Below, piece after piece: positions 1 to 5,353 of a stretch of DNA of 8,153 nt; the stretch's first letter is position 1, and the number at the start of each line of letters is the position of its first letter. Position numbers and translations under genes: made by a program. The notes under the pieces are model-generated. The model ran no database searches. It was given only the letters and a program-made list of their open reading frames with translations, and had not been told where the DNA came from. This DNA is from a bacterium (GTDB lineage: Bacteria; UBP18; UBA7526). The stretch covers positions 1 through 8,153 of the forward strand of contig JAUWXM010000053.1 in the NCBI GenBank assembly GCA_030616365.1, written 5' to 3'.

Positions 1-432
1 CAGAACGATTAAAGAGATGGTGAAGCCCAGCCCCATTCCCAGACCATCAATGAGAGAACGAAGGAGGGGATTCTTTGAGGCGTAAGCCTCTGCCCTTCCC
101 AAGATGATGCAGTTAACAACAATGAGCGGTATGAAGAGGCCGAGCACCTTATGCAGTTCATAGAAGAAGCCGGCCATGAGCATATCGATGATGGTGACGT
201 AGGAAGCAATGATGACGATAAAGGCCGGGATCCTCACCCGAGGAGGAATGAATCTCCGTAACAAAGAAATAGTACAATTTGAGCCCACTAAGACTACGGT
301 AGTGGCCAGTCCCATGGCCACCCCATTTATGGCAGCGGTAGTCACAGCTAAGGTGGGACACATTCCGAGAAGTAGTCTGAATATTGGGTTCTCGGCAATA
401 AATCCCTTAGTAAATTCTCTCTTGAGATCCAT
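1..432 (-). CDS. rnfE: RnfE/RsxE subunit of the Rnf electron transport complex (partial; C-terminus outside window)
   Basis: Integral membrane subunit of the ion-translocating ferredoxin:NAD+ oxidoreductase (Rnf), homologous to NqrD. I translated 144 codons from the ATG at 432-430 to the window edge with no stop. The protein starts MDLKREFTKGFIAENPIFR and has the family hallmarks: a GMCPTLAVTTAA segment with the conserved Cys (about residue 25), a second Cys in GSNCTIS, then RRFIPPRVRIPAFIVII and IPLIVVNCIILGRAEAYASKN (about residues 100-120). Paired cysteines of this kind are proposed in RnfA/RnfE and NqrD/NqrE to hold an intramembrane 2Fe-2S cluster. Family members run to about 200-230 residues, so roughly a third is missing here because the window ends. 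The start codon directly follows the rnfG stop (TGA then ATG), with an AGGAAGAG ribosome binding site inside the end of rnfG, which suggests translational coupling. RnfE rather than RnfA is chosen from the N-terminal sequence and the C-D-G-E gene order. Confidence 0.95.
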   Translation of the reverse strand, partial: MDLKREFTKGFIAENPIFRLLLGMCPTLAVTTAAINGVAMGLATTVVLVGSNCTISLLRRFIPPRVRIPAFIVIIASYVTIIDMLMAGFFYELHKVLGLFIPLIVVNCIILGRAEAYASKNPLLRSLIDGLGMGLGFTISLIVL

Positions 433-1011
433 TCACTCTTCCTTTAAAATCTCCTCTTTGTGCTTCAAGAATATTTTTAAGCCTTTATCCACTGCTTCGG
501 TTGCTCCTCGGGAAGAGATGGTGGCACCAGTCAAAGCATCGATATCGCCTTTATCCTTCTTGACCGCTAATCTTCCATTAACCAGTTTAGAATTGGCCAA
601 GGATTTTTCTTTGAACTGGTTCTTAAATTCCTCTTTTTCAATATTTGCTCCCAGGCCAGGAGTCTCCATATGCGCCAAAATCTCTATCCCAGTAATAGAG
701 TCATCCTCAGGATTCACTCCCATCATAATGGTGATGAAACCACTATATCCTTCCCCTTTTGAAGAAAAAGCAACTCCTATAATCTTCCCCTCCTTTTTTC
801 CCAGATAGAAGGTTATTTCCTCAGTCTCTTTCTTATCCTTTAGAGGATCGTTATCAAAGAGGGGAAGGACAGATTTAATTGCTTTTAGCTGTGCTAATCT
901 CTTCTGCTCTAAGCGCGGCTCTTTGGTGAGTCTATCCACTCCTGCCAGGGCCAAAGCCGCTATAAGACAGACCAGAGTCAGAACCACAACCAATCTCAGT
1001 GATTCTCTCAT
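433..1011 (-). CDS. rnfG: RnfG/RsxG, flavinylated subunit of the Rnf complex
   Basis: Membrane-anchored subunit that carries a covalently bound FMN outside the cytoplasmic membrane and passes electrons within Rnf; homologous to NqrC. The 192-residue protein has one N-terminal hydrophobic anchor (about residues 7-24) and then an FMN-binding domain. The HMETPGLG motif typical of the family is at 114-121. The flavinylation motif TGATISS is at 161-167; by family knowledge the phosphoester bond to FMN is on the last Thr of TGAT, here Thr164. Length is normal for RnfG. It is the third rnf gene, 74 nt after rnfD and abutting rnfE. The ribosome binding site is weak: GGAG is 16 nt before the ATG and only a GTGAG stands close to it. 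Attachment of FMN needs ApbE, which is not in the window. Confidence 0.96.
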   Translation of the reverse strand: MRESLRLVVVLTLVCLIAALALAGVDRLTKEPRLEQKRLAQLKAIKSVLPLFDNDPLKDKKETEEITFYLGKKEGKIIGVAFSSKGEGYSGFITIMMGVNPEDDSITGIEILAHMETPGLGANIEKEEFKNQFKEKSLANSKLVNGRLAVKKDKGDIDALTGATISSRGATEAVDKGLKIFLKHKEEILKEE

Positions 1012-1027
1012 CTCACTTTCTCACTTG

Positions 1028-1080
1028 CTCCGTTAGAGACGCGTTTCTGCTTTCATCTTACACTTCAGTCTCTTTCGGGG
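1028..1080 (-). repeat. imperfect inverted repeat in the rnfD-rnfG gap
   Basis: In the 74-nt gap between rnfD and rnfG the arms at 1068-1080 and 1028-1040 can pair on the minus strand. There are six base pairs (AGAGAC with GTCTCT), two mismatches and then three GC pairs, around a loop of about 27 nt. It is not followed by a T run, so it is not a standard terminator. The region shares end sequences with the gap after the phosphatase gene (see findings). It could be an mRNA stem that tunes rnfG expression or a decayed mobile palindrome; I cannot tell which. Confidence 0.45.
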
Positions 1081-1085
1081 CCTGC

Positions 1086-2039
1086 TCACTTTCCCCGTTT
1101 CACTCTTGCCTTTTTCCTCGGTCTGATGAAGCGGTCGATTAAGGGCGCGAAAGCATTCATCAGAAGAATAGAGAAGGAGACCCCTTCTGGTGGACCTCCC
1201 TTTAATCTAATTAAAGCAGTAATAGCACCACAGCCTATTCCAAATATCATCCTCCCTGAGCGAGAAGTAGGAGAAGTAACCGGATCGGTGGCCATGAATA
1301 AAGCACCCAATAATAGGCCACCGGCTAAAACGTGGAATAAGAAAGGGCCTCGAAATAATTCTGCTCCGCCAAATAACCAGCAGAGGATTCCAGCAGTAGC
1401 GATGAAAGTAAATGGTATATGCCAGGTGATGTGTTTTCGAAGAAGAAGATAGAGTGCCCCAATAATTAGAGCCAAAGCAGAAGTCTCACCAATACAGCCT
1501 CCCACATTGCCTAAGAATAAGTCTTTCAAAGGGGTTAATATACTATTCTCTTTCAAAGCGGTTAAGGGCGTGGCATAGGTCAGGGCATCGAAGGAAATAA
1601 ATCTTGGGGGAGACCAGGCAGTCATGGCCACAGGAAAGGAGATTAAGAGGATGGTTCTGGCAACAAGGGCGGGATTGAAGATATTATGCCCCAGTCCACC
1701 AAAGGCCTGCTTTCCGATGGAGATGGCGATGGCTCCTCCTGCCCCGGCCATCCACAATGGGATACCAGGAGGAAGGTTAAAGGCTAAGAGGATCCCAGTG
1801 ACTACTGCGCTCCCATCGAAGATAGTAACTGGTTTCTTACATAACTTCTGAATAATAGCCTCAGTAATTAGGGCCGAGAATGTGGTCACCAGGATAATAT
1901 AGATTGCTTTAAAGCCAAAGAAGTAGACACTGGCAATGGTTGCCGGGACTAAGGCAATGACCACATCCCACATCATCCTGGGAATATTCCCTTTTATTCT
2001 GATGTGGGGAGAGACAGAAACGACCAATTTTTGGGACAT
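1086..2039 (-). CDS. rnfD: RnfD/RsxD, flavin-carrying membrane subunit of the Rnf complex
   Basis: Polytopic membrane subunit of Rnf, homologous to NqrB, expected to take part in ion translocation across the cytoplasmic membrane. The 317-residue protein is a normal length and mostly hydrophobic helices. Family motifs visible: RMMWDVVIALVPA near 21-33, FDGSAVVTGILLAFNLPP (74-91), GHNIFNPALVART (117-129), the ATPL segment (155-158), SPTSRSGR (256-263), and PEGVSFSILLMNAFAPLIDR (284-303). The covalent FMN of RnfD is attached to a Thr in the ATPL motif, here probably Thr157. The C-terminus is a short basic tail (RPRKKARVKRGK), consistent with a cytoplasmic end. It lies 30 nt after rnfC behind an unusually strong Shine-Dalgarno sequence. 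Confidence 0.96.
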   Translation of the reverse strand: MSQKLVVSVSPHIRIKGNIPRMMWDVVIALVPATIASVYFFGFKAIYIILVTTFSALITEAIIQKLCKKPVTIFDGSAVVTGILLAFNLPPGIPLWMAGAGGAIAISIGKQAFGGLGHNIFNPALVARTILLISFPVAMTAWSPPRFISFDALTYATPLTALKENSILTPLKDLFLGNVGGCIGETSALALIIGALYLLLRKHITWHIPFTFIATAGILCWLFGGAELFRGPFLFHVLAGGLLLGALFMATDPVTSPTSRSGRMIFGIGCGAITALIRLKGGPPEGVSFSILLMNAFAPLIDRFIRPRKKARVKRGK

Positions 2040-2046
2040 AAAAGTT

Positions 2047-2053
2047 ACCTCCT
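2047..2053 (-). promoter_or_regulatory. strong Shine-Dalgarno sequence of rnfD
   Basis: On the minus strand AGGAGGT stands 7 nt before the rnfD ATG at 2039. It is the best ribosome binding site in the rnf part of the window; rnfC and rnfG have weak ones. This suggests that rnfD is translated independently rather than only by coupling to rnfC. Confidence 0.85.
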
Positions 2054-2069
2054 CAAGGGGAACAAGGGT

Positions 2070-3413
2070 TTAACCCCCTGTTACCCCTGTATCCCCTGTT
2101 CCCCCTGTGGCCCGTGTCAACTGGACTTTGGCATACTTTATGAGCTGAACTAAGGGTATCTTTGCCGGACAGACATAGGCGCAAACCCCGCACTCCATGC
2201 AGTCCAGGATCCCGTACTCTTCTGCCCAATCAAACCTATCTTTACGAGCATATTGAGCAATGAGGTTAGGTAAAATATCCACGGGACAGACATCAACACA
2301 CCTTGAACACCTGATACAGGACCTCTCACTTATCTCTACTACCTCTTCCTTAAGTAGAACGAGAATGCCCGTAGTTCCCTTGATTACCGGAACTAAGGTA
2401 GTATACTGGTTAAACCCCATTAACGGTCCACCCATGATTATCTTTCCTGGTCTACCCCTAAACCCTCCACAGTAGTCAATCAGGTCCTGAAAAAGGGTCC
2501 CAATCCTTACTCTTAAATTGGCTGGATGCTTGATCCCTTTTCCCGTGACAGTGACCACCCTCTCAATCAAGGGCCTTCCCTTCCTCACCGCTTCACTTAT
2601 TGCCAGAGCGGTCCCCACATTCTGGACTATTACCCCAACATCCAGGGGCAATCCCCCAGAAGGAACCTCTCTATTCAAAATGGCCTTTATTAATTGCTTC
2701 TCTGAACCCTGAGGATACTTGGTTTTGAGAGGAATGACCTCCATATTTGCCTCATTGCGAATCTCTTCTCTCATAGCTTTGATGGCATCTCTCTTATTCC
2801 TCTCAATCCCGATGTAGCAGGAGGTAACCTCCAGGGTCTTGGCGATGATCTTCAACCCTTGAACGATCTCATATATCTTCTCAATCATTAACCTGTGATC
2901 ACAGGTAAGATAGGGCTCACATTCACAGCCGTTCAATATAACAGTATCTATCCACTTATCCTCTGGAGGGGAAAGCTTAACATGAGTGGGAAAGGCCGCT
3001 CCCCCCAGGCCAACAATACCCGCCTCCCTAACGATCTCCCGTATCTCATTAGGATGGAGTCTGAAATAATCATTATTATGCTTGATCTTCGGGTGATATT
3101 CATCCCTTCCATCAGATTCAATGGTAACTGCCAGACTGGGAGGACCTAGGGGGTGGGAATGATCTGAGATATCTACGACTTTCCCAGATAAGGAGGCGTG
3201 GATGGTGGAGGAGATGGGGCCTTGGGCCTCACCAATCTTCTGTCCTATCTTTACTCTATCTCCCACTTTGACCACTGGTTTGGCAGGAGCGCCGGTATGC
3301 TGGGATAGGAGAATGACCACCTTTTTGGGAAGGGGCATCTCTTGAATAGGTAGGGAAGAAGTAATCTTTTCTTCAGGAGGATGGACTCCCCCTCGAAAAC
3401 TCCTAATTTTCAT
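2070..3413 (-). CDS. rnfC: RnfC/RsxC, iron-sulfur and NADH/FMN-binding subunit of the Rnf complex
   Basis: Peripheral cytoplasmic subunit that, by family knowledge, exchanges electrons with NAD(H) and holds two 4Fe-4S clusters. The 447-residue protein starts with the RnfC N-terminal barrel-sandwich domain (FRGGVHPPE at 5-13; the KVGDRVKIGQKIGEA lipoyl-like turn near 49-63). A NuoF-like flavin/NADH domain follows, with GLGGAAFPTHVKL and then the ILNGCECEPYLTCDHRLM segment. After it come an SLBB-like part (VTVTGKGIKHPANLRVRIG) and two cluster motifs: CIRCSRCVDVCP and CMECGVCAYVCP. The eight cluster cysteines are all present. The protein ends in a low-complexity tail of TGx triplets encoded by a 9-nt tandem repeat. 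It is the first rnf gene and starts 10 nt after the rpiB stop, behind a weak ribosome binding site. NqrA is excluded because NqrA lacks these clusters. Confidence 0.97.
   Translation of the reverse strand: MKIRSFRGGVHPPEEKITSSLPIQEMPLPKKVVILLSQHTGAPAKPVVKVGDRVKIGQKIGEAQGPISSTIHASLSGKVVDISDHSHPLGPPSLAVTIESDGRDEYHPKIKHNNDYFRLHPNEIREIVREAGIVGLGGAAFPTHVKLSPPEDKWIDTVILNGCECEPYLTCDHRLMIEKIYEIVQGLKIIAKTLEVTSCYIGIERNKRDAIKAMREEIRNEANMEVIPLKTKYPQGSEKQLIKAILNREVPSGGLPLDVGVIVQNVGTALAISEAVRKGRPLIERVVTVTGKGIKHPANLRVRIGTLFQDLIDYCGGFRGRPGKIIMGGPLMGFNQYTTLVPVIKGTTGILVLLKEEVVEISERSCIRCSRCVDVCPVDILPNLIAQYARKDRFDWAEEYGILDCMECGVCAYVCPAKIPLVQLIKYAKVQLTRATGGTGDTGVTGG
2073..2117 (-). repeat. 9-nt tandem repeat at the 3' end of rnfC
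   Basis: Five degenerate 9-nt units, read on the plus strand as ACCCCCTGT, TACCCCTGT, ATCCCCTGT, TCCCCCTGT and GGCCCGTGT. On the coding strand they translate to a TGG-TGD-TGV-TGG style tail that ends at the stop codon. The repeat is in frame, so copy changes would lengthen or shorten the tail without disturbing the iron-sulfur domain. Confidence 0.85.
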
Positions 3414-3423
3414 CTTCTGCTCT

Positions 3424-3888
3424 TTATTCGTGTTTCCCGGTCTTCAAATATTTTTCTTCAATCTCAAGGAGTTTCTTCAGTCTCCTTGCATGGCGTCCAC
3501 CAGAGAACTTGGTTATCAAGAATAGCTTTACCATCTTCTTTGCTAGTTCTTTTTCAACAACATCTGCCCCAAGAGCCAGTATATTGGCATCCAGATGTTC
3601 CCGGGCCATCTTGGTGGTGAAGAGGTCATGGCACTGAGCGGCCCTTATCCCCGGAATCTTATTGGCAGTTATCGAAATCCCGATCCCGGTTCTACAGATC
3701 GCAATTCCCCTATGGCACTTACCACTGGCTACCGCCTCTGCCACCTTGTAGCCGAACTCTGGATAGTCAACGGATTCTGCGCTTTCCGTTCCAAAGTCGA
3801 TGTAGGTATGACCATAGTCCTTGAGATACTTCTTAATCTCTTCTTTCAGATAGAACCCTCCATGGTCGCTTCCTAAGGCAATCCTCAT
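3424..3888 (-). CDS. rpiB: ribose-5-phosphate isomerase B (RpiB/LacAB family)
   Basis: Cytoplasmic sugar-phosphate isomerase that interconverts ribulose 5-phosphate and ribose 5-phosphate in the pentose phosphate pathway. The 154-residue protein has the usual length and motifs: GSDHGGFYLKE at 6-16 (Asp8 and His9), the catalytic Cys65 in GIAICRTGIGISITANKIPGIRAA, the anion-binding TGIG (67-70), Asn75, and His98 in REHLDANILALGA. The family often has CGTGIG or CKTGIG; CRTGIG here keeps the catalytic residues. The ATG is preceded by GGGGTGG 3 nt upstream, partly overlapping a short hairpin. It follows a 192-nt gap after the phosphatase gene and precedes rnfC by 10 nt, so it probably shares a transcript with the rnf genes. 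A LacA/LacB or allose-phosphate isomerase role cannot be ruled out by sequence, but with tsaC and the phosphatase beside it RpiB is most likely. Confidence 0.95.
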   Translation of the reverse strand: MRIALGSDHGGFYLKEEIKKYLKDYGHTYIDFGTESAESVDYPEFGYKVAEAVASGKCHRGIAICRTGIGISITANKIPGIRAAQCHDLFTTKMAREHLDANILALGADVVEKELAKKMVKLFLITKFSGGRHARRLKKLLEIEEKYLKTGKHE

Positions 3889-3896
3889 TATCCACC

Positions 3897-3910
3897 CCTT
3901 GCTTACAAGG
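3897..3910 (-). promoter_or_regulatory. small hairpin beside the rpiB ribosome binding site
   Basis: CCTTG and CAAGG flank a 4-nt loop, a perfect 5-bp stem that abuts and partly includes the G-rich ribosome binding site of rpiB (AAGGGGTGG). Pairing could modulate rpiB translation. The stem is short and could be chance. Confidence 0.35.
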
Positions 3911-3920
3911 TTCAGGAAAT

Positions 3921-3980
3921 AGTTGCTAACAGTTAATATCAGTTAATAACGGTTAATATTGATTAATATCGGTTGCTTTC
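3921..3980. repeat. six-unit 10-bp tandem array upstream of rpiB
   Basis: Six consecutive decamers on the plus strand: AGTTGCTAAC, AGTTAATATC, AGTTAATAAC, GGTTAATATT, GATTAATATC, GGTTGCTTTC. The central four share the core RNTTAATAWY, and the outer two share GGTTGC or AGTTGC. The exact 10-bp spacing puts each core on the same face of the helix. On the minus strand it lies 33-92 nt before the rpiB start, so it is well placed to act as a regulator-binding site or as an AT-rich upstream element. It is too short and too variable for a CRISPR array. Confidence 0.8.
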
Positions 3981-3982
3981 AA
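3953..3982 (-). promoter_or_regulatory. weak candidate promoter for rpiB-rnf
   Basis: On the minus strand TTGAAA (3982-3977) is followed after 18 nt by TATTAA (3958-3953), a partial match to a sigma-70 promoter inside the decamer array. If real, rpiB and the rnf genes have their own start site about 60 nt before rpiB, and the array would act as an operator. The -10 match is only 4 of 6, so this is tentative. Confidence 0.25.
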
Positions 3983-4055
3983 ATCGTCGCTCGTCCCTTA
4001 TCCTTTACCAATCCACCCAATCCAACTAATTTACTGCCCACTTTCTCACCTGCCT

Positions 4056-4080
4056 GCCCCGTAGGCTTGTCCTTCGGGGC
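4056..4080 (-). repeat. GC-rich hairpin directly after the phosphatase stop codon
   Basis: GCCCCG and CGGGGC form a perfect 6-bp outer stem, then a T-T mismatch and a 3-bp inner stem (AGG/CCT) around the 5-nt loop. It starts at the base after the TAA of the phosphatase gene. No T run follows on the minus strand, so it is not a classical intrinsic terminator. It may protect the mRNA end, pause transcription, or be a repetitive extragenic palindrome. The neighbouring sequence resembles the rnfD-rnfG gap. Confidence 0.6.
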
Positions 4081-4581
4081 TTACTTTCTTAGATACTCCA
4101 AGATTCTAGGCAGGGCTTTCTCCAAAGCACTCTTTACTTCCCCAGCTACTTCTCTATAGACTTCGTCGCTTAGGCCTATGGGGTCCCTGATCTCTAAATT
4201 TCCCGCCTTTGGCGGGACTCCGCCTTCCGGCGGTGGTTTCTTATCTCCAGCAAATTCTTTGAGTAGAAATGTTTTATTCTCTGCCTCTGGATTTAGTTCT
4301 CGAACTCTTTCTCTATGTTTTTCCTCCGTAACCAATATCAGATCTGCTTCATCTATTAAATCTTTCGAGAGAGATTTTGCCTTATGGGATGAGATATCAA
4401 TCTCATATTCTTTCATTATCTTTATCGCTTGAGGGGTTGGTCCACCAAAGGAAGAGAATATTGTCCCACAGGAATCGATTCTAATCTCTTTCTTCTCCTT
4501 CAGCATCTCTTTCAAGAAGCCAACTGCCATTGGGCTCCGGCAGGAGTTTCCCGTACAGATGAAGAGGACGGTCTTGTTCAC
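4081..4581 (-). CDS. low-molecular-weight phosphatase, YwlE-like (protein-arginine or protein-tyrosine phosphatase)
   Basis: Cytoplasmic cysteine-dependent phosphatase of the LMW-PTP fold. The 166-residue protein has the P-loop CTGNSCRS at 9-16 (nucleophile Cys9, Arg15) and the general-acid loop RDPIG at 132-136 (Asp133). B. subtilis YwlE has Thr at the loop position of Ser13, where it favours phospho-arginine; tyrosine phosphatases often have a bulky residue there, so Ser leaves specificity open. The start is GTG at 4581-4579, overlapping the tsaC stop by 4 nt (GTGA), with GGGAAGG just upstream, so the two are translationally coupled. Synteny (tsaC, phosphatase, rpiB) matches ywlC-ywlE-ywlF. 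Oddity: between GDK and GNLEIRDPIG there is a Pro/Gly-rich stretch KPPPEGGVPPKA (about 115-126), encoded by two GC-rich palindromes, where relatives go straight from GD to the DP loop. ArsC-type arsenate reductase is less likely because the second redox cysteine pair is not visible. Confidence 0.88.
   Translation of the reverse strand: MNKTVLFICTGNSCRSPMAVGFLKEMLKEKKEIRIDSCGTIFSSFGGPTPQAIKIMKEYEIDISSHKAKSLSKDLIDEADLILVTEEKHRERVRELNPEAENKTFLLKEFAGDKKPPPEGGVPPKAGNLEIRDPIGLSDEVYREVAGEVKSALEKALPRILEYLRK
4202..4233. repeat. double palindrome inserted in the phosphatase coding sequence
   Basis: Two adjacent GC-rich hairpins: CCCGCC-TTT-GGCGGG (4202-4216, 6-bp stem) and CCGCC-TTCC-GGCGG (4220-4233, 5-bp stem), separated by 3 nt. 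They encode the KPPPEGGVPPKA stretch of the phosphatase. The GC content is far above the surrounding AT-rich coding sequence. The length over the expected protein is about 36 nt, a multiple of three, so the frame is kept. This looks like a palindromic element captured in a gene, in the manner of Rickettsia palindromic elements. Confidence 0.7.
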
Positions 4582-5219
4582 AGAACCTTCCCAACCACTT
4601 CTTCTATCTCCTCTTTTTTGAGCGCCCCTTCCCTTAAGATAGTGGGGGAAGAGGCAGTCAGGTCTAAGACCGTGGATTCTACTCCTATCCTGGTCTCCCC
4701 TCCATCGAGTAAAAGGTCTATTCTCTCTCCCAGATCTTTTATCACTTCTTCTGCTTTAGTAGGAGCAGGGCTTCCCGATAGGTTGGCGCTGGGACAGGCA
4801 AGGAGAACTCCAGAGGCTTTAACTATCTCCAGGGCTATCCTGCAATCCGGCATGCGTATGCCGATGGTACTATTCTCACCCATCATGATATCAGGTATTA
4901 GTGAAGAGGCCTTGAAGATTAAGGTTAAGGGCCCTGGCCAGAATCTTTCTATCAGAACTTGGGCAGATTTGGGAATTTTCTGGACATATTGTCTTAAGTC
5001 TTCTTTTTTACCGATAAGGATGCTTAGCGGTTTATCAAGAGGCCTCCCTTTTATTTCAAATATTCTCTTAACCGCCTCTTTATTTAGAGCATCTGCTCCC
5101 AGGCCATAGACTGTCTCTGTGGGGAAGACGATTAACTTCTCTTCTTTAATTAATTTGACTGCTTCCTCAATTATTTCCTTTTCGGGATGATCAGAATCTA
5201 CTTTTAAAACTCTTGCCAT
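4578..5219 (-). CDS. tsaC: L-threonylcarbamoyladenylate synthase (TsaC/YrdC/Sua5 family)
   Basis: Makes threonylcarbamoyl-AMP from threonine, bicarbonate and ATP, the first step of the t6A37 modification of ANN-decoding tRNAs in the cytoplasm. The 213-residue protein is one YrdC domain: FPTETVYGLGADA (32-44), KGRPLDKPLS (57-66) with the Lys and Arg of the KxR signature, the WPGPLTLIF segment (94-102), GIRMPD (120-125), and CPSANLSGSPAPT (142-154) with the conserved Ser-x-Asn. The C-terminal Sua5 domain of the long form (about 340 residues) is absent, so this is the short TsaC type. The ATG has AGGAG 5 nt upstream (5225-5229), and a near-consensus promoter stands about 35-60 nt before it. The stop overlaps the phosphatase start by 4 nt. 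The partner genes tsaB, tsaD and tsaE are not in the window. Confidence 0.95.
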   Translation of the reverse strand: MARVLKVDSDHPEKEIIEEAVKLIKEEKLIVFPTETVYGLGADALNKEAVKRIFEIKGRPLDKPLSILIGKKEDLRQYVQKIPKSAQVLIERFWPGPLTLIFKASSLIPDIMMGENSTIGIRMPDCRIALEIVKASGVLLACPSANLSGSPAPTKAEEVIKDLGERIDLLLDGGETRIGVESTVLDLTASSPTILREGALKKEEIEEVVGKVL

Positions 5220-5252
5220 TTCTTCTCCTAGACAGCCAAATTCCTTATAATG

Positions 5253-5281
5253 AATATATCACAAATAGTATCAAAGGTCAA
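5253..5281 (-). promoter_or_regulatory. sigma-70-type promoter of the tsaC transcript
   Basis: On the minus strand TTGACC (5281-5276) is followed after exactly 17 nt by TATATT (5258-5253): 5 of 6 matches to each consensus box and optimal spacing. It lies just downstream of the terminator of the preceding unit and upstream of the tsaC ribosome binding site, so a new transcript very likely begins near 5246. This could be the main promoter for tsaC, the phosphatase, and perhaps rpiB and rnf. Confidence 0.8.
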
Positions 5282-5290
5282 CAAATAAAG

Positions 5291-5332
5291 AATAAAAAAG
5301 CCCACTTCGAAATAGAAACGGGCTTTAAAAAA
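5291..5332 (-). terminator. intrinsic terminator after the membrane hydrolase gene
   Basis: Arms at 5297-5308 and 5315-5326 form a 12-bp stem (AAAGCCC paired with GGGCTTT, plus five more pairs including two G-T wobbles on the minus-strand RNA) around a 6-nt loop. On the minus strand it is followed by a T-rich run (TTTTTTATT). It begins about 22 nt after the stop of the hydrolase gene. An A-rich run on the other side would give a U tract for the plus strand too, but no plus-strand gene points to it. Confidence 0.9.
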
Positions 5333-5353
5333 TACTATATTTTGATTTTGAGG

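Noticed and set aside
1039..1062. Short open frame MKAETRL in the rnfD-rnfG gap as a leader peptide
   Set aside because: Only seven codons with no good ribosome binding site and no run of regulatory codons; more likely chance within the inverted repeat.
1554..1587. RnfD flavin site reads TYATPL rather than the more familiar TGATPL
   Set aside because: The Thr and the following Pro-Leu are kept, and the residue before Ala varies among RnfD proteins, so this is not evidence of a lost flavin.
1..3413. Na+-translocating NADH:quinone reductase (Nqr) instead of Rnf
   Set aside because: The first subunit has two 4Fe-4S motifs typical of RnfC and absent from NqrA, and the order C-D-G-E is that of rnf.
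3670..3700. RpiB active-site loop CRTGIG instead of CGTGIG
   Set aside because: The catalytic Cys and the TGIG anion loop are intact, and a basic residue at this position (as in CKTGIG) is common in the family.
3921..3980. Possible CRISPR array
   Set aside because: The units are 10 bp, contiguous and degenerate with no spacers, and no cas gene is present.
4081..4581. Thioredoxin-type arsenate reductase (ArsC)
   Set aside because: The P-loop is similar, but I see no second cysteine pair in the middle of the protein, and the neighbours are tsaC and rpiB rather than ars genes.
4429..5109. Long plus-strand open frame opposite tsaC and the phosphatase
   Set aside because: Its translation is Ser/Pro/Leu-rich with no family motifs, and it lies antisense to two well-supported genes. 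The same holds for the plus-strand frame at 209-808 opposite rnfG and rnfE.
5220..5353. Small RNA or riboswitch in the gap before tsaC
   Set aside because: The gap is fully explained by a terminator, a promoter and a ribosome binding site; no further conserved structure is visible.
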